Source: Clostridiales bacterium (GTDB taxonomy: Bacteria > Bacillota > Clostridia > Lachnospirales > Lachnospiraceae). From it: a stretch of DNA of 49,742 nt. Below, piece by piece: positions 9,020 to 17,699 of this stretch (within the stretch, counting starts at the first letter, position 1; each line of letters starts with the position of its first letter). The notes under the pieces were generated by a model. It saw only the letters and a program-made list of their open reading frames with translations, was not told the DNA's origin and ran no database searches. Position numbers and translations under genes: made by a program. The stretch is taken from positions 1 through 49,742 of the forward strand of contig JAJBVE010000018.1 in assembly GCA_020859995.1 (NCBI GenBank), read 5' to 3'.

Positions 9020-10558
9020 ATGAGAAGAGCACGCCCTGCTGCGAAACCAGTATCACTTAATCAGCAGATGCGCGCGCTTCTCATGACTTTTTTTATCCCG
9101 GTGCTGGTGATGATGTGCGTGATGTTTGCCGTAATGATCCATTATATCAACCAGTACACATCCATTCTGCACAATGTCACCACCGCCTCGGAATTCAATC
9201 AGGATTTCAAAGAAAATATTGACCTGAAAATGTACTATTATGTCGTCGGCAGCCATTATTCGGAAGGTCTTCCCATCGAGGAAGTGGAAGCTGCGCAGGA
9301 ACTGGCGCGGAATCTGATTGAGACGACGACGCAGGAGGAAAGCAGCAAGGCTATCAGCGGCGTTCTGCAGCTTTGCGAGAATCTGGAAGATAAGATTTAC
9401 CTGATTGAGGCGACGGACAGCTACGACGACCGTCAGACACAGCTGGAAAACAATATTTATGTACTGACCGAGCTGATTCAGGAGTATATGTATACCTATC
9501 TCTACCATGAGGCTTCCCTTCTGGACACGCTGCAGACCGAGATGGTGAAAAATCTCTGGATGGAGATTGGGCTGGTCGTGGCGGCGGCGTTGATTCTACT
9601 GATTGTGGTGCTGCAGCGCTCCCTGCGTTTTGCGCACTCTGTCACACAGCCGATCAGTGACCTTTGTGTGCGTGTGCGCTCTATCGGAGAGGGCGATCTG
9701 ACCGCCCGGACGCCGATACAGGCACAGGAATTCGAAATTCAGACTCTAAGCGACGGCTTTGAGGATATGGTCGGCCGCCTGAACCGGCAAATTGAGCAGA
9801 ACCGGCAGGAGCAGGTGCGTCTGCGCAGCGCTGAGCTGGCTCTTTTGCAGGCGCAGATCAACCCGCATTTCTTATATAATACCCTGGATGCGATTGTCTG
9901 GCTGATTGAGATGGAAAAAAACGAACAGGCCGTGGAGATGGTGACCAGCTTGTCCTCCTTTTTCCGATCTTCCTTAAGTAACGGGCAGGATGTGATCACA
10001 CTGCGCGAGGAAGAACAGCATGTGCGCAGCTACCTGGAGATTCAGCATGTGCGCTACAAGGACATACTGGAATATGAGATCGACATCGCGCCGGAGCTGG
10101 CGCCCTACCGGATTCCCAAGCTGACCCTGCAGCCGTTGGTAGAAAATGCGCTTTATCATGGGATTAAGCTGAAACGCGGACAGGGACATATCCGCGTGAG
10201 CGGGCGGATGGAGATCGCGGATGGCGAAAGCAGCACGGCAGATCATTCAGAACGGATGAATCCGGGAGAGAAGAATACAGAACAGACGAATCCGGAGCAA
10301 ACGGGCGAAGTATTCCAGAATCGTCCGTCTATGGCGGCGATCATACTCAAAGTCGAGGATGACGGCGCGGGCATGGACGAGACACGTCTTTTGCAGCTGC
10401 GCGCTATGCTGAACCATGACACCAGCGTCGGATTTGGAATGTCGACCGTGCAGGAGCGGCTGCAGCTGATGTTTGGAACAGAATATGGTCTGCAGATTGA
10501 GAGCAAGGCGGGAGAGGGTACCTGTGTAACGGTGCGCATTCCGCCGCAGGAGGACTGA
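9020..10558 (+). CDS. YesM-like sensor histidine kinase
   Basis: A membrane sensor kinase of 512 aa. TM1 (about residues 22-45), an extracellular helical domain and TM2 (about 182-203) are followed by a HAMP-like linker (VTQPISDL). The His_kinase domain has H286 in QINPHFLYNTLD, the N box LVENALYHGIK and the G box DDGAGMDE. The stretch of about residues 405-440 between N and G boxes is a hydrophilic insertion with two similar segments (RMNPGEKNT and EQTNPEQTG). GAGGAGG precedes ATG 9020. It follows its response regulator after 139 bp. Confidence 0.92.
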   Translation: MRRARPAAKPVSLNQQMRALLMTFFIPVLVMMCVMFAVMIHYINQYTSILHNVTTASEFNQDFKENIDLKMYYYVVGSHYSEGLPIEEVEAAQELARNLIETTTQEESSKAISGVLQLCENLEDKIYLIEATDSYDDRQTQLENNIYVLTELIQEYMYTYLYHEASLLDTLQTEMVKNLWMEIGLVVAAALILLIVVLQRSLRFAHSVTQPISDLCVRVRSIGEGDLTARTPIQAQEFEIQTLSDGFEDMVGRLNRQIEQNRQEQVRLRSAELALLQAQINPHFLYNTLDAIVWLIEMEKNEQAVEMVTSLSSFFRSSLSNGQDVITLREEEQHVRSYLEIQHVRYKDILEYEIDIAPELAPYRIPKLTLQPLVENALYHGIKLKRGQGHIRVSGRMEIADGESSTADHSERMNPGEKNTEQTNPEQTGEVFQNRPSMAAIILKVEDDGAGMDETRLLQLRAMLNHDTSVGFGMSTVQERLQLMFGTEYGLQIESKAGEGTCVTVRIPPQED

Positions 10559-10592
10559 GTTAACACCGGAAAAAGATTGATTACGAATTTTG

Positions 10593-10621
10593 TTGACTTT
10601 ACTATATATAGGATATATACT
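10593..10621 (+). promoter_or_regulatory. Strong promoter for the DUF2442-XRE gene
   Basis: TTGACT (10593-10598) and TATACT (10616-10621) have an ideal 17-bp spacing. The spacer is an alternating TA tract (ACTATATATAGG), which may double as an operator for the downstream helix-turn-helix protein. Confidence 0.65.
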
Positions 10622-10697
10622 ATATTTACGTAAAATGTAGAGCAATTCGAACAATTTGAGTACCTTACTCCAATCGAATGAATGAGGTGATACGATT

Positions 10698-11171
10698 ATG
10701 ACGCACAGAATAAAAATTGTCAGAACCAAAAATCCTTGTATCGTGGTAGCATTGTTTTTTGATGGGACTGTGAAAGAATATAATGTAGCCACATTGTTTC
10801 ACGTTTATCCACAGATGAAGGAACTGGAGGATCAGGTTCTGTTTCATTCTGTTCAGGTAGATGCGGGGGGCTATGGGATTTCATGGAATGACACTTTGGA
10901 TCTGGAGGCTGAGACTATATGGGAGGATGGTGTTGAGACGGGGAAAGCTCTGAGTGATCCCATATCGGAGCTGGCTTTTGAACTGACTGTTGAGAGAGAA
11001 AGGGCAGGATTGACGCAAAAGCAGCTGGCAGAGCGTGCCGGAATGTACCAGGCGGAAATCAGTAAGCTGGAACGGGGGCTGAGTAATCCGTCTGTGGATA
11101 CCTTGCAGCGGTTGGCTCAATGCATGGGTCTAACCCTGCAGATCAGCTTCCAGAAAGCAGAAATTGGTTAA
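10698..11171 (+). CDS. DUF2442-XRE fusion, antitoxin-like regulator
   Basis: A 157-aa protein with two parts. Residues 1-80 match the DUF2442 pattern (LFFDGTVKEYNV, then VDAGGYGISWNDTLDLEAETIWE). Residues about 95-155 are an XRE/Cro helix-turn-helix (LTQKQLAERAGMYQAEISKLERG). DUF2442 proteins often pair with small partners such as DUF4160 in toxin-antitoxin-like modules; here no toxin is next to it. It has its own strong promoter and an AGGTGA site. It separates the kinase gene from the sugar-binding protein gene, which starts only 36 bp after it, so it may co-express and regulate that gene. Confidence 0.82.
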   Translation: MTHRIKIVRTKNPCIVVALFFDGTVKEYNVATLFHVYPQMKELEDQVLFHSVQVDAGGYGISWNDTLDLEAETIWEDGVETGKALSDPISELAFELTVERERAGLTQKQLAERAGMYQAEISKLERGLSNPSVDTLQRLAQCMGLTLQISFQKAEIG

Positions 11172-11207
11172 ATCACTTTGCTTCATCAAAAGGCAAAGAA
11201 ACATGTG

Positions 11208-12302
11208 ATGGTAAAAAAGAAAGAGAGCGTTCCTATGATTCTCGCCGGAAACAGAGATAGAAACAAAATCCAGAGCAGGATACAAACCAGAGATAAAACC
11301 GGCATTCGGCCAGCAGTTTTCATGGTAGCTTTGATGATGCCGGTACTGCTTGCAGGCTGTAGGAACAATGCTTCCATACAGACAGAGACGGAGTCTGCGG
11401 ACGGTCTGATTTCGGTCGCTTTTTCGGAAGTTGGCGCGGAGTCTGACTGGCGTGTGGCGAATTCGGAATCCATGCGCACGACTTTTACAACGGAAAACGG
11501 CTATGAATTCTATTTTGAGGACGCGAAGGGAAAGCAGGAGAATCAGATCACGACTCTGCGCAGCTATATTCTGCAGGGTGTGGATTATATCGTACTGGAT
11601 CCCGTGATTGAGACGGGATGGGACGAGGTGCTTGAGGAAGCGAAGAATGCGGGTATTCCGGTTATTGTCGTAGACCGCATGATCGACGTGGAGGATGAGA
11701 CACTTTATGCCGCCTGGGTTGGCTCTGATTTTCAGAAAGAGGGGGAGACCGCAGTCGAATGGCTGGAAAGCTATCTGGAGGAACAGGGGCGCTCCGATGA
11801 GGAGATCCGGATTCTGCATGTGATGGGTACGCTGGGCGCGACCTCTCAGATCGGGCGGACCGTTGGCCTGGAGAATGGGACTGCGGCGCATGAGAGTTGG
11901 GAAATTATTGCACAGGTACAGGGCGAGTATACGCAGGCAAAGACCTATGAGGTGGTCTCAGAGTTTCTGGAGGAGACGCAGGATATTGACGTGATCTACT
12001 GTGAAAATGACAATTCCGCGCTCGGAGCGATTCAGGCGTTAGAAGAAGCAGGTATCAGCTGCGGGACGGACGGGGATGTGATTATCATTTCTTTTGACGC
12101 GACTGCCGTCGGTCTGGCTGCCTGCATGGAGGGAAGCATCAATCTGGATGTGGAGTGCAATCCGCTGCACGGCCCTCTGGTTGAAGAGATTATTGAGCAG
12201 CTTGAAGCAGGCGGGACGCCCAGTAAGCTCTCTTACGTGGAAGAGACTTATTTTACACCGGATATGCTTACAGCGGAATTCATTGCGTCACGAGGATATT
12301 AA
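11208..12302 (+). CDS. Sugar-binding lipoprotein, YtfQ/periplasmic-binding type
   Basis: A substrate-binding protein (Peripla_BP_4 fold), homologous to the protein at 14012. Shared segments include DRMIDVEDETLYAAWVGSD, IGRTVGLENG, CENDNSALGAIQALEEAGI and NPLHGPLVEEIIEQLEAG. The lipobox is VLLAGC, so it should be membrane-anchored, after an unusually long basic N-terminus. ATG 11208 is chosen because it lies just downstream of a weak AAAGG; ATG 11235 is an alternative. Placed beside YesMN and away from the permeases, it may feed the importer or act as the ligand-binding partner of the sensor kinase; the choice is inference. Confidence 0.85.
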   Translation: MVKKKESVPMILAGNRDRNKIQSRIQTRDKTGIRPAVFMVALMMPVLLAGCRNNASIQTETESADGLISVAFSEVGAESDWRVANSESMRTTFTTENGYEFYFEDAKGKQENQITTLRSYILQGVDYIVLDPVIETGWDEVLEEAKNAGIPVIVVDRMIDVEDETLYAAWVGSDFQKEGETAVEWLESYLEEQGRSDEEIRILHVMGTLGATSQIGRTVGLENGTAAHESWEIIAQVQGEYTQAKTYEVVSEFLEETQDIDVIYCENDNSALGAIQALEEAGISCGTDGDVIIISFDATAVGLAACMEGSINLDVECNPLHGPLVEEIIEQLEAGGTPSKLSYVEETYFTPDMLTAEFIASRGY

Positions 12303-12346
12303 TCTTCAGGCACTGCAGGAGGGACATAGGATTTTGAGGCAGGTTT

Positions 12347-13528
12347 TCAGTTCGCCGCACCGGTACTTCCTCCAATCTGCAGCACCCACGGGCAGGATAC
12401 GGAGGAAACCGTTTTTCCGGCTATTGCCGCCAGCAGAAGATCAGCCGCGATGAACCAGGGCTTTTTGCCTGGGCGGACGGCACAGGTGATGCGGAGGGGA
12501 AAATGGTCTTCTTTGCCGGAAGAAAAAGCGGCGACGGAGAACCGCTGCGGTACTGGCATTTCAAGACGCTGCAGTTCACGGATCAGCGCGTCGGCTATGG
12601 CGTCGTCCTGGCAGATCGCCGCCGTGCATCCGGCAAGCTGTATACGGATAAAGGAGAGCAGCATTTTGGAGTCCGGCATTCGCGTTGTCAGCGGGTCGTA
12701 CCAGAGAAAGTCGCGATCATCGAAGGTGAGACCGCTTTCGCAGAGTGCGTGCAGGACGCCCGCATATCGATTAAGGCCGCTTTGATTGTCGAGACGAAAA
12801 ATCCCGGCAATTTTTTTATGCCCAAGTCCAATCAGGTGACGGGCCAGCAGCTCGCCGCCCGCAAAGTCATCGGAAGTGACCTGGATGACCTGCTGCGGTC
12901 CTGTGCTGTTCCCCGTTTTAGAACTGTTCTTATACAGAACCGGCGTCTGAGGGCTGTTTTTGTACAGCCCTGGCACCTGATGAGTCGCTTCGGCACTGTC
13001 CTGCGGCATCGGGTATCCCTCGCCCAGATAAATGATTGCCGTACCTTGTGCAGCCAGTTCCTGATAAAGGGAAATGTTCGGATTCGGAAAAGCGGTGCGT
13101 ACGCACCGTACCAGTATTCCCCGGACGGGATGCTCCAGCAGACTTAACAGGATGCTCCGCTCCCTGGCTGTGCGGTTTTCCGTACTATAAACGGCTGTCG
13201 TATACCCGGCTTCGTTCAGAATGGATTCGGTCTCGCCAAGGCTGTACCTGGCCGGATAGACGAAAACATCCGGCACGAGAATCGCAATCTTATGGGAGGA
13301 AAGCGCGCTCGGAAATACACCAGGCGCGATATAGGTGCCGCTTCCCTGCCGCTTTTCGATCAGCCCGTCGAGAAGCAGGAGGGCAAGCGCCTGACGCACG
13401 GTCTGGCGGCTGACCCCATAAGCACGTGCAAGCTCCGCTTCGGTGGGAAGCTTTTGAATTCCCAGAGGACCTCTGGCGGCAATTTCTTTTCTCAGTGACT
13501 CGGCAAGAGCCCGGTATTTGATTTCCAT
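12347..13528 (-). CDS. AraR-like GntR-family regulator with sugar-binding domain
   Basis: The N-terminal GntR winged helix ([25 protein letters not shown], as separate motifs) is joined to a LacI/periplasmic-binding-like effector domain ([32 protein letters not shown]). This is the AraR architecture, which represses sugar genes until sugar binds. ATG 13528 has GGAG 7 bp upstream; the longer TTG at 13540 would overlap that site. Within the effector domain two 30-bp repeats encode [10 protein letters not shown] and [10 protein letters not shown], an insertion not expected in the family. It is divergent from the binding-protein gene at 14012 and probably controls it; it ends 44 bp from the convergent gene at 12302. 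Confidence 0.88.
   Translation of the reverse strand: MEIKYRALAESLRKEIAARGPLGIQKLPTEAELARAYGVSRQTVRQALALLLLDGLIEKRQGSGTYIAPGVFPSALSSHKIAILVPDVFVYPARYSLGETESILNEAGYTTAVYSTENRTARERSILLSLLEHPVRGILVRCVRTAFPNPNISLYQELAAQGTAIIYLGEGYPMPQDSAEATHQVPGLYKNSPQTPVLYKNSSKTGNSTGPQQVIQVTSDDFAGGELLARHLIGLGHKKIAGIFRLDNQSGLNRYAGVLHALCESGLTFDDRDFLWYDPLTTRMPDSKMLLSFIRIQLAGCTAAICQDDAIADALIRELQRLEMPVPQRFSVAAFSSGKEDHFPLRITCAVRPGKKPWFIAADLLLAAIAGKTVSSVSCPWVLQIGGSTGAAN
12908..12967 (-). repeat. Two 30-bp direct repeats in the GntR-family gene
   Basis: Two adjacent 30-bp units encode [10 protein letters not shown] and [10 protein letters not shown] on the minus strand. They form an in-frame insertion in the effector domain. 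Confidence 0.8.
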
Positions 13529-13538
13529 AGTGTGCTCC

Positions 13539-13548
13539 AATTTGTACT
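13539..13548 (+). promoter_or_regulatory. AraR-like half-operator AATTTGTACT (copy 1)
   Basis: AATTTGTACT resembles half of the known AraR operator (ATTTGTAC followed by its inverse). It lies within the 5' leader of the AraR-like gene and recurs at 13802. Confidence 0.4.
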
Positions 13549-13573
13549 TGTTTCTTGTTTCTTATCTTGTATC

Positions 13574-13603
13574 AATATAGCCAGAAGCAGGAAAATTTGT
13601 CAA
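13574..13603 (-). promoter_or_regulatory. Promoter of the AraR-like gene
   Basis: On the minus strand TTGACA (13603-13598) and TATATT (13579-13574) are 18 bp apart, about 45 bp before the start codon. An AATTTGTACT element (13539-13548) lies just downstream of the predicted start site, which would suit autorepression. Confidence 0.55.
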
Positions 13604-13801
13604 GTGTTTGTGAAAGGGGGGAAATTTTCTTTTTCTTCCGCCTGCCGGTTCGAAAAGAAAAATTGAATTAGAAAAATTTACTACAAATATCGGATTGCAT
13701 TTGCCTCGCAGGGAAGAAAAGAAGGAAGAAAAAAATGAACTGATTTCGCAATCAATCAAAAAAATCTCCATTTTTTTGAACGGAATGGGAAAAACAGGAT
13801 A

Positions 13802-13843
13802 AATTTGTACTGAATATGTAAGAAAATCAAAATAATTTGTATT
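13802..13843 (+). promoter_or_regulatory. Two AraR-like half-operators (copies 2 and 3)
   Basis: AATTTGTACT (13802-13811) and AATTTGTATT (13834-13843) start 32 bp apart, about three helical turns, upstream of the importer promoter. A related inverted copy (ACTACAAATAT) starts near 13680. Together with copy 1 they suggest binding by the adjacent AraR-like protein, possibly with looping. The rest of the 13529-14011 gap is AT-rich without a gene. Confidence 0.4.
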
Positions 13844-13883
13844 GTTTGAAAAGCTGAAACTGTATAAAAAGATAAAAAAACGG

Positions 13884-13911
13884 TTGACTTTTCTCCTGTA
13901 TTTGTTAAAAT
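13884..13911 (+). promoter_or_regulatory. Promoter of the sugar importer operon
   Basis: TTGACT (13884-13889) and TAAAAT (13906-13911) are 16 bp apart, leaving a leader of about 95 nt before ATG 14012. Confidence 0.5.
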
Positions 13912-14011
13912 TACAGACAGAAACAGGAAAACGCAGCTGTGACAAATGAACGTGAAGTGACATGTCCGCGGCTGCAGAACACTTTTTAAAGAAAGCGAGG
14001 AAATCTTTATT

Positions 14012-14986
14012 ATGAAGCGTAAACTTATGGCAGTTCTGTGTGCGTCAGCAATGGTGATGGGCCTGATGGGAGGCGCGACACTGGCATCCGCAGAGGAAGA
14101 CGTTATTACCGTTGGTATCATCAACAACGATCCGAACGAGTCCGGCTATCGTACCGCGAATGTAGCTGACTTCGAGAAGTACTTCGGCGAGGACAATGAG
14201 TATGGATTTGAGACCTCTTTCTTCTACAGCCTTGAGAACGAAGAGCAGATCCAGGCAGCTGAGGGCTTCATCACGGACGAGGTTGATTATCTTCTGATCT
14301 CCGCGGCTGATACCACTGGCTGGGATGATGTTCTGGAGTCCGCACAGGAGATGGGCATCACGGTGATCCTGTTCGACCGTATGCTGGACGCAGATGAGAG
14401 TCTCTACGCAGCAGCAGTTGTATCCGATATGTCTCAGGAAGGCGTGACCGCTGTAGAGTGGATGGAGTCTCAGGAGCTTGACGAGTACAACATCATCCAT
14501 ATCCAGGGCGTGATGGGCTCTGACGCGCAGATCGGCCGTACCACCGCTCTTGACGAGGCGGTAGAGGCAAATGACACCTGGAATTATGTCGTACAGCAGA
14601 CCGCTGACTGGAGCGCTGAGACCGCACAGGAGATCGTTCAGTCTGTCATCGACTCCGGCGAGTCCTTCAACGTGATCTATGCAGAGAACGACGATATGGC
14701 GAAGGGCGCTGTGGCAGCTCTTGACGCAGCAGGCATTACACACGGCGTTGACGGCGATGTGATCGTTATGGGCTTTGACTGCAATCAGTGGGCTCTGGAA
14801 GAGCTGCTGGCAGGCAACTGGAACTATGATGGACAGTGCAACCCGTTCCAGGCTGAGACTATCGTAGGCATCATCGAGCAGCTGGAAGCCGGCGAAGAGC
14901 TGGAAGAGCAGATCATCTACTCTGTAGAGCAGGGCTTTGACGCTACGACCATCACACAGGAAGACGTAGACAACTACGGCATCTGA
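14012..14986 (+). CDS. Sugar-binding protein of a YtfQ-type ABC importer
   Basis: A 324-aa secreted binding protein, first gene of the importer operon. It shares DRMLDADESLYAAAVVSD, IGRTTALDEA, AENDDMAKGAVAALDAAGI and CNPFQAETIVGIIEQLEAG with the lipoprotein at 11208. E. coli YtfQ binds galactofuranose; the ligand here is not proven. The signal peptide ends in a signal-peptidase-I-like ASA-EED and has no lipobox cysteine, odd for a Gram-positive binding protein, which must be held at the membrane. GAGGAAA precedes the start. A terminator follows directly, so this gene is probably made in excess over the membrane components. Confidence 0.9.
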   Translation: MKRKLMAVLCASAMVMGLMGGATLASAEEDVITVGIINNDPNESGYRTANVADFEKYFGEDNEYGFETSFFYSLENEEQIQAAEGFITDEVDYLLISAADTTGWDDVLESAQEMGITVILFDRMLDADESLYAAAVVSDMSQEGVTAVEWMESQELDEYNIIHIQGVMGSDAQIGRTTALDEAVEANDTWNYVVQQTADWSAETAQEIVQSVIDSGESFNVIYAENDDMAKGAVAALDAAGITHGVDGDVIVMGFDCNQWALEELLAGNWNYDGQCNPFQAETIVGIIEQLEAGEELEEQIIYSVEQGFDATTITQEDVDNYGI

Positions 14987-15023
14987 TAATCCAAGGGACA
15001 AAAGAACATAAATCGAATGCGAA

Positions 15024-15055
15024 GCGCGGTGCAGCCAGCCTGCACCGCGCTTTTT
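15024..15055 (+). terminator. Intercistronic intrinsic terminator
   Basis: A perfect 10-bp stem (GCGCGGTGCA/TGCACCGCGC) with a 7-nt loop and five T residues lies between the binding-protein gene and the ATPase gene. Partial termination here would set the usual excess of binding protein. Confidence 0.88.
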
Positions 15056-15095
15056 GGGAAAAGCGATTTTTATTTTAGAAAGAGGTGATACACGG

Positions 15096-16613
15096 GTGAA
15101 TGAAAATACGGTACTGGAAATGAAAAATATTTCAAAAAGTTTCCCCGGCGTACGCGCCCTGCAGAATGTGGATTTCCGTCTCTGTGAGGGGGAGATCCAT
15201 GCACTGATGGGAGAGAACGGAGCGGGGAAATCGACCCTGATCAAGGTCCTGACCGGCGTTTATGGAAAGGATGAGGGAGAGATTTTTCTGAAAGGGCAAA
15301 GCGGTGCTGTCTCGATCCGCTCCCCGCAGGACGCGCAGAATCTGGGGATCAGTACGGTTTATCAGGAGATCACGCTCTGTCCGAATCTGACTGTCGCTGA
15401 GAATATGTATATCGGCAGAGAAAAGGGCTGGAGGCAGAACTGGAAAAAGATCAACGCGGATACCAACCGGATTCTGGAGTCGCTGGGGATTCCCGCGAAG
15501 GCGACACAGCAGCTCTCGAGCTGCTCAATCGCGATCCAGCAGATGGTGGCGATCGCGCGGGCGGTCGACATGGAATGTAAGGTGCTGATTCTCGATGAGC
15601 CGACTTCCTCGCTGGATGAGCAGGAAGTGGAAAAGCTGTTCGGCCTGATGCGCGACCTGAAGGCCAAAGGCGTGGGGATTATCTTTGTCACTCATTTTCT
15701 GGATCAGGTGTATGAGGTGTGTGACAAGATCACTGTACTGCGTGACGGAAAGTTGGTCGGTGAGTATGTGATCGAAGATCTGCCGCGTGTGCAGCTCGTT
15801 TCCAAGATGCTTGGCAAGGATCTGGACGACATGGCTGAGATCAAGGGCGAAGGCCAGGAGTACGTCGGCGAGGGCGCCGGGACGAAGTTCTACGAGGCGG
15901 AAGGCCTCCAGAGCAATGCCGGTATCAGCCCCTTTGATTTTTATATTAAGAAGGGTGAGGTCAACGGCTTTACCGGGCTTCTCGGCTCTGGCAGGAGCGA
16001 ATGTGTGAGGGCGATTTTCGGCGCAGATCATGTGACCTCCGGGAAAGTAAAGATCAACGGAAAAGAGGTAAAGATCACCAGTCCGCTGGATGCAATGAAA
16101 AATGGCATTGCTTATCTGCCGGAGGACCGCAAGGGCGACGGCATTATCGGCGACCTTTCCGTAAAGGAAAATCTGATTCTTGCTGCTCAGGTACTCAAAG
16201 GCTTCTTCCGCCCGTTCTCGAAAGCGGAAGTGGAAAAAGCTGCGGACGAGTACATCCGGCTGCTGGAGATCAAGACCGCTTCCAAAGATACACCGATCAA
16301 ATCGCTTTCCGGCGGCAACCAGCAGAAGGTGATTGTGGCTCGCTGGCTGTTTGCACATCCGGAGTATCTGATCCTGGATGAACCGACCAGAGGCATTGAT
16401 ATCGGTACTAAGACAGAGATTCAGAAGCTGGTGCTGCAGCTTGCCTCAGAAGGCATGAGCGTGACCTTTATTTCCTCGGAGACAGACGAGATGCTCCGCA
16501 CCTGTTCACGGCTCGTGGTTATGCGTGACCGCAAGGTGGTCGGGGAACTCTCCGGCGATGATCTGAATCAGAATAAGATTATGAGTACGATAGCGGGAGG
16601 TGAAGAGGCATAA
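15096..16613 (+). CDS. Sugar ABC transporter double ATPase, YtfR-like
   Basis: A duplicated ATPase of the carbohydrate importer class (505 aa) that powers import from the cytoplasmic face. Domain 1 has Walker A GENGAGKSTL and Walker B LILDEPTSSLD; its signature reads LSSCSIAIQQ, degenerate as is common in this class. Domain 2 has a weak Walker A (LLGSGRSE), signature LSGGNQQKV and Walker B LILDEPTRGID. GTG 15096 is chosen because AGAGGTGA lies 7 bp upstream. The stop codon overlaps the start of the permease gene by one base, which points to translational coupling. Confidence 0.93.
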   Translation: MNENTVLEMKNISKSFPGVRALQNVDFRLCEGEIHALMGENGAGKSTLIKVLTGVYGKDEGEIFLKGQSGAVSIRSPQDAQNLGISTVYQEITLCPNLTVAENMYIGREKGWRQNWKKINADTNRILESLGIPAKATQQLSSCSIAIQQMVAIARAVDMECKVLILDEPTSSLDEQEVEKLFGLMRDLKAKGVGIIFVTHFLDQVYEVCDKITVLRDGKLVGEYVIEDLPRVQLVSKMLGKDLDDMAEIKGEGQEYVGEGAGTKFYEAEGLQSNAGISPFDFYIKKGEVNGFTGLLGSGRSECVRAIFGADHVTSGKVKINGKEVKITSPLDAMKNGIAYLPEDRKGDGIIGDLSVKENLILAAQVLKGFFRPFSKAEVEKAADEYIRLLEIKTASKDTPIKSLSGGNQQKVIVARWLFAHPEYLILDEPTRGIDIGTKTEIQKLVLQLASEGMSVTFISSETDEMLRTCSRLVVMRDRKVVGELSGDDLNQNKIMSTIAGGEEA

Positions 16614-17698
16614 TGGAGAAAACTGCGGTAAAAAAACAAAATCCCTTCAGCAGGCTGCTGCATTCGCAGATGATGATTCCTCTGGTGGCACTTCTGCTGC
16701 TTCTGGGCTTTAATCTTTTAATGGATCCCACGTTTTTTAAAATTACTCTGGGTACCAACAGCGATGGGAATCCGGTGCTTTCCGGCAACCTCATTTCTGC
16801 ATTAAACAATGGCTCTGAGCTGGCAATTCTGGCGATCGGCATGACGCTGGTGACGGCCGCTTCGGGAGGGCAGGACATTTCCGTCGGCGCGACGATCGCC
16901 ATCAGCGGCAGCGCGATGCTTCGTGTCCTCTGCGGCACAGAATCCAGTCCGTCCTCGCTTGCTGCACCGATTATCGTGGGTTTCCTCGTAGCTGTGCTGG
17001 TCGGTATGCTCTGCGGCGCGTTTAACGGCATCCTGGTGGCAGCTTTTAAGATTCAGCCCATGATTGCTACCCTGATCATGTATACGGCTGGACGTTCCAT
17101 TGCTGCGTGGATCAATAACAATCAACTCCCGATTGTCCCTGGCAAGGTTTTCACTTATTTTGGCGGATTTATCCCGGGCATCCCCATACCGACGCCGTTT
17201 TTGATCGCGGTGCTTTGCTTCATTATCATCGGGCTGGTGCTGAAATTTACCAACCTCGGCCTCTATACGCAGGCAGTTGGTATCAATGAAAACGCGGCTA
17301 AGCTGAACGGCCTGAAGCCAGCGTTTATCAAGATTCTCTCCTTTGTCATCCTCGGCGTGTGTGTGGCAGTCGCAGCACTGATCAAGTGCAGCCGTACCTC
17401 TACAATCAACTACTCTGTAGTGGCGCAGAACATCGAGATGGATGCGATTCTGGCGGTTGCCCTGGGCGGAAACAATCTGGGCGGCGGCAAGTTCAATATC
17501 TGGGCATCCGTAATAGCGGCCTATGTCATTCAGCTGCTGACGACGACCCTTTATAAATTCAAGGTATCTTCGGACGCGCTTCCTGCGTACAAGGCGGTCG
17601 TAGTCATCCTGCTGATTGTATTTTCCGCTCCGGTCGTGAAGGAGAAAATGGCAGAGCTTGGCAAAAAGATCCGGAAACCGGCAAAGGAGGTGGGCTGA
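16613..17698 (+). CDS. Sugar ABC permease, YtfT-like
   Basis: An inner-membrane permease of the RbsC/YtfT family, 361 aa, with about nine to ten hydrophobic segments. Family motifs include TLVTAASGGQDISVGA and GAFNGILVAAFKIQPMIATL, plus VALGGNNLGGG near the ATPase-coupling loop. It pairs with the second permease to form the channel. Its start overlaps the ATPase stop (TAATG). Confidence 0.93.
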   Translation: MEKTAVKKQNPFSRLLHSQMMIPLVALLLLLGFNLLMDPTFFKITLGTNSDGNPVLSGNLISALNNGSELAILAIGMTLVTAASGGQDISVGATIAISGSAMLRVLCGTESSPSSLAAPIIVGFLVAVLVGMLCGAFNGILVAAFKIQPMIATLIMYTAGRSIAAWINNNQLPIVPGKVFTYFGGFIPGIPIPTPFLIAVLCFIIIGLVLKFTNLGLYTQAVGINENAAKLNGLKPAFIKILSFVILGVCVAVAALIKCSRTSTINYSVVAQNIEMDAILAVALGGNNLGGGKFNIWASVIAAYVIQLLTTTLYKFKVSSDALPAYKAVVVILLIVFSAPVVKEKMAELGKKIRKPAKEVG

Positions 17699-17699
17699 C

